Below, piece after piece: positions 24,901 to 64,000 of a DNA stretch of 64,000 bases (positions within the stretch are counted from its first letter, which is position 1; each line of letters begins with the position of its first letter). Origin of the DNA: Plotosus lineatus (taxonomy: Eukaryota; Chordata; Actinopteri; Siluriformes; Plotosidae); assembly GCA_024760905.1 (NCBI GenBank), contig CM045732.1, positions 50,639,996 through 50,703,995 of the forward strand, written 5' to 3'. The notes below the pieces were generated by a model. It saw only the letters and a list, made by a program, of their open reading frames with translations. It did not search any database and had not been told where the DNA came from. A program made the position numbers and the translations under genes.

Positions 24901-27900
24901 TCTGTAAATGTGCATGTATAACGAAACATTGGGGTGTGATGGGGATGGCATTACTGCCTCCCCTCTCTTGTTAGAAACCAGGAATAATTTTGCCCTTGAC
25001 TCGTGCTCATGGTCATAAGATTTTACAACTAATGTAATTAGAAACATTAAGTAAAAGGTACATATTTGAGAGCATGTAGGTTTTTTACATTTTTATTTGT
25101 AAGTAGGGAAGAGGGGATGAGCCGGTGGTGAAGAAGCTGACCTCTGAGCCCATTGAGATCCTGGAGGACCATTTTGGTGAGCCTCTCGCAGGAAGCACTT
25201 CCAGCAGGGGTGCGTTAAACTTTCCTGTGCCTGACGTCCGGTATCAGGTTAAAGAGATCTCTGTGGTCTGGCACCTTTATGGAGGGAAGGACTTTGGCAG
25301 TGGATTGCTATCATCCTCTCCAGCACACAGAGGGTGGGTCTGTCAACATCCTGTTATGAAAGACCTGGTGTTCTAGAATGTCTGTGTTGTGGGTAGAGGT
25401 TAAAAAAAGAATTTGAAATGCTGCCAAGAGTAAAAGTGGTCTGTGGTTGGTTATTCAGGGTTACTCCTCACAGCTCCCCCTCTCAAACACCTGTAAGACA
25501 GGCACGCAGTGGCTCCCGCTCTAGGGGTGGTTGCGGCAGGAATCAAAGTGTGTTGATGGAGATCCAGCTCAGTAAGGTCAGTTTCACCAAATTTAAAGTG
25601 GAATTCCAAGACCATAATAATCAAACTTTAGTTTTCGATAAAAAGACTGGAAGAAATATAGTTGAATTCAGCTCAGAGTAAAGTACATGTGGTCTCAGGT
25701 ACGATTCCAACATGAAGTCTACCCAGTGATGAGCCCAGAGACAAGTACATGTACTGAACAGCCAGTATCCAGACAGGTATTCTCAGTACAGGACCTGGAA
25801 ATACGGGACCGACTGGCCGCCTCCATGATGAACAAGTTCCTTTATCTGTACTCCAGCAAAGAGATGCCCAGGAAAGCCCACTCCAACATGGTGATTATGA
25901 CTTAAAAATCAATCAGTAAGATCTGTCCAATTTTATCATACAATGCATTACCTCTAGCAATAAATCGGTAAAAGCGTAATTTTCTGGAACTTTTTATTTG
26001 AGTTTTTCAGCCAGTTAGATTTGTACCTTGGAATGGTGTAAAAAATGATGGATTCTATCTGGCTGAGTGTGTAAAGAGTAAAAAAAAAAAAAAAAAAATG
26101 GCATGGGTGTTTTTCTGATCTTGAGTGCAGATTGTTAATTGAACTAAAGAGAAGCATAATGCTTTTCCCTTTTGACTTTCATGGCAGTATAAATAAAGCA
26201 AACAAAAAATGAACTGTACCAAGATATCATGCCATTTGAATTTCTCACATCAGATTATTAGAAAATCTAGATATTAAAGCACTTCCGACAGAGTTCCAAA
26301 AATATTTGCATGCAACTTCAACAGTCATAACTGTCTTTTTGGTAATGTGTTTATATTGCTCCAAAACAAACCATTGACTAGCGATTGCACTTGGCGTCAA
26401 CGAATTCAGTTGCACCGGAGCACGGAAGTGGAGCAAAATCGAACTGAGGGGGGAATTACCTTTGCATAATTTAGGATTCTGCTATTAGCATTGAACATGT
26501 GCATGTAGTAGATGTATTTTTAATGAATGATGTGTTGCAGCTAGTGATCAGAGCGTTGCACGTGCGTCCAGAAGCTGGTCAGTGTCCACAAGAGTGCTGT
26601 CTGCGTGTTTCCCTGATGCCACTGCGTCTCAACATTGATCAGGTGCAGATTCATGCCCTCTGTAATCCTTCCTCACCTGCTTTTTCTTCTTTGAGTTTTC
26701 AAATCTTGTACCGTGTTCTGGTGTAACCTCTGCAAAGAGGAGAAAATGATTTTGTCTTCTGTTGCGGTGTAGGATGCTCTATTTTTTCTGAAGGATTTCT
26801 TCACCAGTCTGGCTGCAGATGTAGAGCTCTTCTCTCCACCAGAACAGGAGGGTGAGCCTCAACAGGCATCAGATGCAATGCTAAATATTTGACTACCATT
26901 TGTGATGCAGATTCTTGTTTTGTAGTGTTGTGTGTATCCATGAAACAGCCTTCTGGTCCAGATGTTGCATATACATTTGCTAAAGCCAGTGGGGGAGCAG
27001 ATGCCTCTGCACCAGTCCTATCTGTGCCTACTGAAACCTCTGACAGTGAGGATGCTGGTGCCTCCAGCCGTATTCATGAACATGTGTCCTCTTCCACATA
27101 TACTGACCAGCCTATTTTCTTTAGGTAAAGATGTAATGTGTGCCTCAGTGATTATTCAGGGAGTGCTTCATTGCCTGACAGTCTGTCTGTAACCCGAATC
27201 TTATTGGTGGTGACCTACGTTTATGCCTTTTTGTTTCAGAGAGTTCAGATTCACTTCTGAGGTTCCGATCCGACTGGATTATCATGGGAAGCATGTGGAC
27301 ATGGAGCAGGTGTGCTTCCTATAGCTATCACTTACACCTGAGATTTTCCATCTAAAGCAAGTTTATAGTACAATGTTGTACGTTTTGGGGGTTTTTTTGC
27401 ATACAGAGCTTGTATTGAGTTTTCTGGAGAAATGAACAGACAAATTATCTGAACTTCTGTGAGAATTGTAAACAGTTGATCCCACAGGTGTATAATTAGA
27501 ACAGGGTGATGCACTAAAACTTCCAACATTTGGTGGGGGGGGGGGGGGCCCCTCACTTTGTGCAGTAAATTGGGACTGACGTATACGTACATGTGTATCA
27601 ATAAACTCATTCAATGCTATGAATGCTTATAGTAATTAAACACTCAATGATGCACAAGATGTAAATATAAATGTGCACCTCAAAGTGTGTAGGTTTGGGG
27701 GGGGGGGTTTGAGAATTATAGCATGGTTTGTGTGCAAATAGTAATTTTAACTTTTTTTTTTTTTTTTAAATTCTACCTTTTTGAAATATGGGAGGGATTA
27801 TGGGTGATATATAATGCTGTCTTAGTATCCAAATGGAAGATGATGTTCATACTCATGAAACCATATGAAGATGGACTTTGTATTGATTTTGTACAGCTTT

Positions 27901-29286
27901 AAGGAAACGGGTGGCTAGAAATTTCATCTCATCTCGTGTTGTAGCTCTGAGCACTGAAGCTTTTTTTTTTTTTTTTTCCTCCCTCCCCCAGGGTACTTTT
28001 GCTGGTATTGTAATTGGACTGGCCCAGCTGAATTGCTCTGAGCTCAAACTGCGGCGACTCTACTACAGACAGGGGTGTGTGGGTTTTTGTTTACTGTGCA
28101 TGTATGGTATGTCATCCAGAGTAATCACTGCAAAATGCTATTTGATTGTACAGTCCTGCTTCCTTTCTCTGCAGACTCTTGGGTGTAGATAAGCTCTTTT
28201 CTTATGCAATTAATGAATGGCTCAATGATATTAAAAAGAACCAGTTACCTGGACTGCTTGGTGGGGTTGGGCCCATGCACTCATTGATGCAACTTGGTAA
28301 GTGTTTCTGTTTGACGTGCATTTCTATAACGGCCCATATTTTAACAAGTAGCAGGATAATCATGATAGAAAAACAATCCCAGGAAAAAAAATGGACATTT
28401 AATGGAACATGCATGGATGGCTAGATGAGAACGGGAACTAACTTTAGGATCCTATATAGGCTTGTTAGTATATAAACCCATGCAGCTAATAGTCTTGTTG
28501 AGATAAGGAGACACCCCCCCCCCCCCCCAATATCGTTCAAGTTTGTAAAGTTCTTTCTCATTGTGTTCAGTTCAAGGCATTAGGGATTTAGTATGGCTGC
28601 CTATTGAGCAATATCGGAAGGATGGACGAATTGTGCGAGGATTTCAGAGAGGCACGGCCTCGTTTGGGACCTCGACTGCAATGGCAGCCCTGGAGATTAC
28701 CAGTCGCATGGTGCGAACCATCCAGGTAAACTCCCTTTTACACGAGACTTGTTTTTGTAGCTAGAAGAATAGACTGAAATTTTTTTTCCCCTCCCCCAAT
28801 TTAGGCAGCTGCAGAAACGGCGTATGATATGGTTTCGCCGGGGATCGACGAGGGCGAATGCAAAAGGATCAAACGATATTCACATTTTCGACTGGCTCAT
28901 CAGCCTGTAGATCTCAGGGAAGGTGTTGCCAAGGCATACAGTGTAGTGAAAGAGGTATGTAGATGACATGTCCTTACAATCTTTAACTGATCCTGACATT
29001 CAAAGGCTTGAATGTACGTACTTTGAATCAAATGATGGTTTGAATACAACTGCAGGGCATCGCAGATACGGCTTTAACGATTTACGATACAGCCACACGT
29101 GAGCACGAGCAAAGGGGAGTGACCGGTGCAGTGGGCGGAGTCTTACGCCAGCTTCCTCCTGCTGTTGTGAAACCTCTAATCGTTGCTACAGAAGCTACAT
29201 CCAATGTCCTGGGAGGGATGCGGAACCAGATTCAGCCAGATGCTCGCCAGGAGGAATCACAAAAATGGCGTCAGGGAGATGAGTAA
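7575..29286 (+). CDS. atg2b: Autophagy-related protein 2 homolog B (ATG2B)
   Basis: ATG2B is a rod-shaped lipid transfer protein that bridges the ER and the edge of the phagophore and also acts at lipid droplets; partners are WIPI proteins, ATG9 and GABARAP/LC3. Coding exons: 7575-7736, 8226-8388, 8472-8624, 9652-9754, 10675-10834, 11001-11180, 12524-12620, 12713-12886, 13007-13122, 13220-13313, 13452-13695, 14092-14242, 14344-14436, 14577-14765, 14863-15136, 17117-17225, 17307-17502, 17607-17749, 18324-18481, 18610-18779, 19858-20005, 20167-20366, 20463-20543, 21193-21299, 21407-21499, 21587-21657, 21763-21839, 22145-22315, 23538-23664, 24339-24529, 25107-25333, 25459-25576, 25699-25890, 26541-26642, 26773-26851, 26911-27124, 27240-27309, 27992-28074, 28175-28296, 28571-28725, 28805-28954, 29056-29286. 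All 42 join in frame to about 2045 residues (human ATG2B about 2078), stop TAA at 29284-29286. The start MLWPFSESIKKRACRYLL equals the family start. Adjacent gskip and sequence favour ATG2B over ATG2A. Exon 36 could begin at 26911 or 26926. Introns without a listed repeat show nothing recognisable. Confidence 0.95.
9775..9960. mobile_element. Fragment of a fish DNA-element repeat
   Basis: The stretch beginning CCACTTTATTAGGAATAGCAG and continuing through CACCTGTTCATTCAAGCAG resembles the terminal part of a repeat common in fish genomes. Only one end is recognisable; intron 4 otherwise shows nothing clear. Confidence 0.4.
10355..10590 (+). mobile_element. Dispersed fish SINE-like repeat, partial
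   Basis: Decayed copy in atg2b intron 4, recognisable by GGAGAAAACATAAGCAAGCA-type sequence and a tail including GGTGTACCCTGCCTTTGCCC. Orientation is set by that tail. It has lost its head. Confidence 0.4.
11367..12124. mobile_element. Tc1/mariner-like non-autonomous element
   Basis: Lies in atg2b intron 6. The left end GCCAAAAGTATGTGGACAG and the right end (minus strand GTGGCCAAAAGCTTGTGA) form short matching termini, a pattern seen in a common fish mariner-type MITE. The interior includes GGAACACTTAACCCATG and has no intact transposase. Borders are approximate. Confidence 0.5.
12199..12502 (+). mobile_element. Tail-swapped SINE (copy A)
   Basis: Just before atg2b exon 7. Starts in the same head (TCTGGATTACTGATCC) and body (CAGTGCAGCTATCAAAGGCC, CTGCATTGCTGTCAGC) as the RTE-tailed SINE, but after CAGCTTGTTCCTG it continues into TCCTGCGATGGCTCGTCGAG and ends GGTTCAGAAAATGAATGGAT, which is the tail of another dispersed repeat. 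The splice acceptor of exon 7 lies only 20 nt beyond its end. Confidence 0.8.
15137..15640. other. atg2b intron 15, unassigned part
   Basis: AT-rich intronic DNA with a C-run at 15220-15229. No repeat family recognised before the RTE fragment begins. Confidence 0.4.
15641..16347 (+). mobile_element. 5'-truncated RTE LINE fragment
   Basis: In atg2b intron 15, same orientation as the gene. It begins inside the reverse transcriptase at the region after the catalytic FADD box (TGTGATCTGTCGTGAGAGCA) and runs to the element's tail TGACCCCTGAAGGG. Peptides such as [19 protein letters not shown] and [14 protein letters not shown] match the better copy at 39405-40921. The frame is broken by several small indels and a deletion near the C-terminus, so it is a dead copy. 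Confidence 0.9.
16889..16995 (-). mobile_element. RTE-tailed SINE, 3' fragment
   Basis: On the minus strand this is the last third of the SINE: the ACGTAAAAACCTCTGCCAAATC-like leader segment, then GCGAATCAGATGA and the tail ending CCGAAAGGAAG. The head and body are missing. It lies about 120 bp upstream of exon 16. Confidence 0.7.
19010..19420. other. Repeat relic in atg2b intron 20
   Basis: The segment around 19120-19230 (GGCGCACCGGATTACAAGGC, GCATTAAGCGACAAG) has the look of a known class of vertebrate DNA-element remnants. Poly-T runs flank it at 19000-19016 and 19360-19380. I see no coding content. Confidence 0.35.
20585..20880 (+). mobile_element. Dispersed fish SINE-like repeat, fuller copy
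   Basis: In atg2b intron 23. The head AGCTCAGTGGCGAACACTTC is tRNA-like (A-box region), followed by CTCACAGCAAGAAGTT, the central block CATGTTCTCCCTGTGCCTGC and CCTCCCACAGTGCAAA, and the tail AGAGTTGGTTGAGATGGGCG. One of the better copies of this family in the window. Confidence 0.65.
21940..21987. repeat. (TA)n microsatellite
   Basis: About 22 TA units in atg2b intron 27, followed immediately by a T-run. Open reading frames of alternating I and Y here are artefacts of the repeat. Confidence 0.95.
22695..23212. mobile_element. hAT-type non-autonomous element, left of exon 29
   Basis: Ends are CATTGCTTCTCAAATA on the left and TGAGAAGCACTG on the right, the CAGTG-type inverted termini of hAT MITEs. 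Flanking 8-mers GCTTAGGT and GCTTTGGG agree at six of eight positions, as expected for an aged 8-bp target duplication. The element is about 518 bp, has G-runs at 22713-22726 and near its right end, and encodes no transposase. A second copy in opposite orientation is at 23688-24192. Confidence 0.8.
23688..24192. mobile_element. hAT-type non-autonomous element, right of exon 29
   Basis: Ends are CAGTGCTTCTCAATTATT and TTTTTGAGAAGCACTG. The 8-bp flanks GATTAGCC and GATTAGTT share their first six bases. It is about 505 bp, and its interior (CTACACCATAGCGTGACAAT) is the reverse complement of the interior of the 22695-23212 copy (TCACGCTATGGTGTAG). It begins only 23 bp after the end of atg2b exon 29. 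Confidence 0.85.
24339..25333 (+). other. atg2b: ATG2B LIR and WIPI-binding region (exons 30-31)
   Basis: These exons encode the loop that recruits GABARAP/LC3 and WIPI proteins. The LIR core F-C-I-L is intact within SEDFCILDAP (codons 24494-24505). About 40 residues on, at 25170-25184, is H-F-G-E-P where human ATG2B has a Y-F-S-L-P-type WIPI-interaction motif. The region between is variable, as in other species. Confidence 0.75.
28514..28528. repeat. Poly-C run before atg2b exon 40
   Basis: Fifteen consecutive C residues, 43 nt upstream of the exon 40 start. It is the longest of at least fifteen G or C homopolymers of ten or more bases in the window. Confidence 0.9.
28571..29286 (+). other. 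atg2b: ATG2B C-terminal ATG_C domain (exons 40-42)
   Basis: The most conserved C-terminal part, needed for localisation to lipid droplets and autophagic membranes in the family. Visible landmarks are LVWLPIEQYRKDGRIVRGFQ, AMAALEITSRMVRTIQ, AETAYDMVSPG, HQPVDLREGVAKAYSVVKEG and ATSNVLGGMRNQI. The protein ends in KWRQGDE before TAA, close to the human end. Confidence 0.9.
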
Positions 29287-31050
29287 TCGGAGACATTGGT
29301 GTTTTTTGTTTTTTTTTCCTGTCAACAACATGGTGCTGAACATGGTGAAATGGCTAAGCCAACACTACACTGTCTCACTTGATGAATTTTTGAGCTCTGC
29401 TTTTTTTTTTTGTGCACCTTGTCCACATTATGCTGCTTGGACTAAGTCCATGGTGAAGTCTTAACAGTAGACCTGGTCTACTAAGACCATGGCAGTAAAC
29501 CCTGGGCATCAGGACGGCTATTTAAGACTTAATTTTCACAGGATTTTTTTTTATCAGCAGTGCTATATCTTTATATTTAATAACTTGGAGGTTGCAACAC
29601 TGGAGACCTGCATTGTTGTATTTACTGGAGTAGATTTAATGACTCTCAACGTGTCAGTCTGATGTCGGTAAACTTGTGCAAACTGGATTTTCTTGCCCAC
29701 GGAGACTACGTCCATGTTGAATTTTTCCATCCAGTTTGTGCTGCTTTAATGTATGATCTGGAAATCCAGTACCGATGCATCTGGGAGGTGATGATGCACC
29801 TTTTAATCTGGAATTCATGCAACATTTCCATCATCCACCTTCATTCATCCTGATCTTCGTTTTGGATCATTAGTGTCAGTCAAAACATAAGATGTATGTG
29901 AAGTGTTACCACTGAAGTGAACGAGGCGCACAACCTGTATTTCAGGTACTTGGTGTTTCCATGCAGAATGCTGTAGGTTGAGTGTCACCTTTTTAATGCA
30001 ACAATAGGTTTAGGGAGTAATGCAGCAATAAATAAAATGGCCTGGAACATGGCTCAGCAGTGCATTGCTGCTGCTCAAAAGGGAAGTAGTGAGAATGCTG
30101 GAAAAGTGTTTGTTTTGGTAGTTTTGTTGTACATTGAACACTGCTGTTAAGTAAGGTGCCCATTTTCCTAAAGATGTAATCCTCAGCACTTGTGGGTTTT
30201 TATCCTCTTAGGCTTGGAATTGATCAAGCATTGTATCTTAATTTATTTAAGAACGAGATGTTATGGTTTGTGATGAAGAAATGCGAAAGCTCACTTTAAG
30301 AATTCAGCTTCATGGTGTTGGTCATAATTTTGTACAGCTGAAATCGGTGTGCAACCTGTTGCCCAAAAGACATGTAGTGCCTTCATAGGAGTCTTATAAA
30401 ATGTTAGCCAATTCCCTTCAGTAGTGACCTTTAAAACGGGAGATGATATTTTTGAACAGACAAAATAACACTTGTGAAATGCTCTTGGTTCCTTAACTAT
30501 TGAAAATGAGGGAAAATGTTCATTGGATGGATAGTTTCTGAATAGCCGTGTTGGGTGTTATGTAATTTGGATGAATCCCTGATTCATTATATGAATTTAA
30601 CCCCCCCACAATGTCTGTATTCATGTTTTGATATTGTACACTGGGTCACAAGCACTTGTCTGTCAAGAGGCTGGTGTCTTTGAGTCCTTAATGCGTGTTC
30701 GGTTTTGACATTCCATAACATCTGTATCACAATGCAAGTCAGGGGTGGGGGGTTAAGATGTTATGCCAGGGCAGAGCTACTCTGAAGCTCTTGCACTTCT
30801 AAAGTGTCATCGCTGTAAGCAATGAAACATGATCATCCCTATGCATATCAATTGTGAAATGTGTATAGATCATATAGTGCATTATAAAAATATGCTTGGG
30901 ATTTACATTTTTGTTTGACATTTGGGAATCTGACCTCACCTTAGTTTTTCTCCTCAATGAAATGAAGGAACACACTTGTACATGTATGTAAAATGAAGTT
31001 GTTCAGTTTACATGAAAGCATGCATTATCTAATAAATGGTTTTATGTGCA
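29287..31050 (+). other. atg2b: Probable atg2b 3'UTR
   Basis: About 1.75 kb of sequence after the stop without any recognised repeat, unusual for this window and consistent with exonic UTR. AATAAA occurs at about 30028-30037 (CAATAAATAAAATGG) and again at about 31030-31035 (CTAATAAATGG), giving two possible polyadenylation sites. Short ORFs within it have no protein likeness. Confidence 0.55.
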
Positions 31051-31990
31051 GCAATTTCTTTTTCGCCCTTGTCGTTTATGCAGAGTTTTGGCTGAAATAT
31101 TGAAATGGTGTTGGAGTCCCTCTGTGCAGGGATTTTCACCAAATCTCTTAATCTTAACAGTAGGGTTCTGGGGAGGTCAAAGCCTTTCAGTGGACACTGG
31201 GTAAAGGACATCCTGAACAGCTTACCAGACTGTTCTTGGGGCCAACAAACTCTACCTTTCACTTCTCGGGTCAAATCAGAACAGCCAGTTTAATGTGCCA
31301 TTCTTTGGACTATGGGACAAAACGGCACCTGAAGGAAAATGCGAGCAGAGACAGCCCCTCGCCAAACCCAAGACCTTGTTGTGAAGTTGGGGAAATTGAG
31401 TTATATTTGTTCCTTGGGGGGGGGGGGGTATAAATTTGGGGCTAAAAGTTATCTGAACCTTGGGGGGGGGGGCATGGACCATTTTTCAGATGCAATTTGC
31501 ACCAAAATTGTGTTTTTAAACTTGAGAATCTGAGACAGATTTGCTTCCATACCTCCATGCTGAAGTTGTTGTTACAAAAATCGAGTTTGGGGTAATAAAA
31601 CCTGAAACTCCAAGAATTTTTATTGTTTGGGGTTTTTTTATGGGGTCTAACTACCAAACCCCCTCCCACATTCAGGGGTTAATTAAAAAGTTAATCTGTT
31701 TAGAGATGTAAAGTAGTTTTAGATGAGTTTTTTTTATGGGCGTTAATCTGATTATACTTTCCCGTTGTTTTTCATTTACAGTGCCTTTTGACATGAGGGG
31801 GGTCTTGTGTTCCCCTTTGTGTAATAAGCAGGTTGCCCACTAGGTGGCACAGCGTTAAAGCAAACACCTCACGATCACCTGAAGGGAACCAATTACCTCA
31901 AGTGTTTTGTTTTTTTTTTTTTTTCTTCTTGTCCGAACATTGTCCTAATTTCGGTTCCCCCCTCAAATTGGTAAAAATCTGGATATTTAA
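31051..31990. other. Intergenic DNA between atg2b and msh4
   Basis: Contains G-runs at 31416-31428 and 31462-31472 and a T-run at about 31908-31924. No clear CpG island. A TATA-like GATATTTAAATG directly precedes the msh4 start codon. The msh4 promoter must lie in this interval or overlap the end of the atg2b 3'UTR. Confidence 0.4.
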
Positions 31991-62652
<30,662 letters not shown>

Positions 62653-63214
62653 TAGAAATAGACTACATGCAAAAGTCTGAGTGTACTTACACAGTAAATA
62701 CATATCACAAATGGTGATTGAATTAGTTGTGTAAATTGAAGTGTTTAATACTTTTTCCCAGATATTGTTGCTAATTGGTTTTCTGGTTGTGCAAGGACTT
62801 TATTTTAAAATTCAAAGATTAAATGTTAAATCTAATTGGGGACTATACATATATTCTCTTTTGTCCATTTTAGCTGTTGCTACCTGTCCTAATTTTAAAT
62901 GTACTATAGTGTGTTGTAATGGAAGCTAGAAGACATACATTTATAACTTATTCATAATGCAGCTTACGAATGCAGTACATTAAAAAACCTACATCCATAC
63001 GATTTTGCAAGCCTGATCAGTGCTGTTCAGCTGCAGGACAACAGAGGAGAAAGTGCAAAAACCAATAACAATTCACATTTATTCCATTTACCATTTTCAT
63101 CTGACCCAAGGAGAAAAGCAATTAAACTTTTCAACTCATTAATTCCTGACTAACTTAAAAGTGTAGCATCCAGCATTTTATATGTATATATATTTGGTTA
63201 GTATATGTGGTGGT
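62653..63214. other. msh4 3'UTR and downstream DNA
   Basis: After the stop codon the sequence is AT-rich. No canonical AATAAA is obvious downstream; AGTAAA at about 62693 is a variant. A T-rich region follows. No gene recognised. Confidence 0.4.
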
Positions 63215-63550
63215 CTAGTGGTATAGGGCGCTGGATCGCTGATCCAGAGGTTGGGGGTTCGAGTCCCACTCTCCACAAGGTTGTCACTGCCCCCCCATCC
63301 AGTGCAGCGAACTGGGTTATCAAAGGCGGGCCATGTCTCTCACTGTCTTTGGTGAGAGGCATGTAAAAGAACCATTGCTGACTTTGGTAGAGTAGGCTGC
63401 AAAGTCGTCAGCGTGTTTCTGTCCCTTGCTAAAAAGGGTTCTGACAGGAAGGGCATCCGACGTAAAAACCTCTGCCAAATCAAACGTGCGAATCAGATGA
63501 TTCGCTGTGGCGACTCCCGAGTAAAAGGGAAAAAGCCGAAAGGAAGACAA
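63215..63550 (+). mobile_element. RTE-tailed SINE, good full-length copy
   Basis: Head TGGTGGTCTAGTGGTATAGG (A box), GGGGGTTCGAGTCCCACTCT (B box), body AACTGGGTTATCAAAGGCGG, junction CAGCGTGTTTCTGTCCCTTG, leader-like GACAGGAAGGGCATCCGACG, tail GATTCGCTGTGGCGACTCCC and GCCGAAAGGAAG. The first few bases of the head (GGGCAG) are missing. Confidence 0.92.
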
Positions 63551-63557
63551 ACAGACA

Positions 63558-63902
63558 TGTGGGCAGTGGTGGCCTAGTGGTATAGGGCGCTGGATCTCTG
63601 ATCCTAAGGTTGGGGGTTTGAGTCCCACTCTCCACAAGGCTGTCACTGTCCCCCCAGTGCAGCTAACTGGGTTATCAAAGGCGGACCATGTCTCTCACTG
63701 TCTATGGTGAGAGTCATGTAAAAGAACCATTGCTGATTTTCGTAAGAAGAGTAGACTGCAAACCCATCAGCGTGTTTCTGTCCCTTCCTAAAAGGGTTGT
63801 CAGGTCAGGAAGGGCATCCAACGTAAAAACCTATGCCAAATCAAACGTGCGATTCATTGGGTGTGGTGACCCCTGATAAAGGGAAAATGCCAAAAGGAAA
63901 TC
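63558..63902 (+). mobile_element. RTE-tailed SINE, tandem neighbour
   Basis: Follows the previous copy after a few bases and in the same direction. Head GGGCAGTGGTGGCCTAGTGG, B box GGTTTGAGTCCCAC (one change), tail GTGTGGTGACCCCTGATAAA. More diverged than its neighbour, so the two are separate insertions rather than a recent duplication. Confidence 0.9.
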
Positions 63903-64000
63903 TCATCATGTGGTTAGTGCATCTGCTTAAGCAAAAACGACCTGGTCCCTTTTCTATGTGAAGTCTGTACTTTCTCCTTGTGCTCATGTAGGTTTCCTCT
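63903..64000 (+). mobile_element. Start of a dispersed SINE-like repeat, cut by window end
   Basis: Ends in CTTGTGCTCATGTAGGTTTCC, which is the central block of the dispersed family seen at 20585-20880 and elsewhere. Only its first part lies inside the window. Confidence 0.45.

Noticed and set aside
7575..29286. Identification as ATG2A rather than ATG2B
   Set aside because: Residue matches throughout, the 42-exon count, the length and the head-to-head gskip neighbour all favour ATG2B.
63215..63290. Functional tRNA gene (tRNA-Glu-like A and B boxes)
   Set aside because: The sequence continues into a repeated SINE body, the cloverleaf is not complete, and the same head recurs in many copies.

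Overview
The window is nuclear DNA from a vertebrate, almost certainly a teleost fish. It holds three multi-exon genes with GT-AG introns whose proteins match vertebrate GSKIP, ATG2B and MSH4 almost exon by exon. The rest is AT-rich and full of fish-type repeats: RTE-clade LINEs, tRNA-headed SINEs, Tc1/mariner, hAT and Harbinger-like DNA elements, long (TA)n arrays and many poly-G/poly-C runs. I cannot fix the order or species from sequence alone.

Layout. gskip lies on the minus strand (two coding exons, 1442-1931). About 5.6 kb of divergent intergenic DNA (1932-7574) separates it from atg2b, which runs on the plus strand from 7575 to 29286 in 42 coding exons (about 2045 aa), with a probable 3'UTR to about 31050. 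Less than 1 kb further on, msh4 starts at 31991 on the same strand and ends at 62652 (21 coding exons, about 934 aa). All exon joins keep the reading frame, so all three genes look intact. The last 1.3 kb holds a SINE pair.

The genes do not form a pathway. GSKIP anchors PKA and inhibits GSK3-beta. ATG2B is the bridge-like lipid transfer protein of the growing autophagosome. MSH4 is the meiotic MutS homologue that works with MSH5 on crossover intermediates. gskip-atg2b head-to-head is the order I know from human; msh4 next to atg2b is not.

The introns carry the unusual material. An RTE-type LINE is present in several pieces (5860-6133, 15641-16347, 39405-40921, 43583-46085, 59797-61178). A tRNA-headed SINE family is built on it: its 3' part joins a stretch like the LINE's 5' leader to the LINE's 3' tail. 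A second version of the same SINE has replaced that RTE-related part with the tail of another dispersed repeat, in at least four copies. Two roughly 500-bp hAT elements sit in opposite orientation on either side of atg2b exon 29. A Harbinger-like element at 53261-54436 is filled with CGGAA-type subrepeats. An intronless 133-codon ORF with a signal peptide and many cysteines lies antisense in an msh4 intron (49294-49695) and is not explained.
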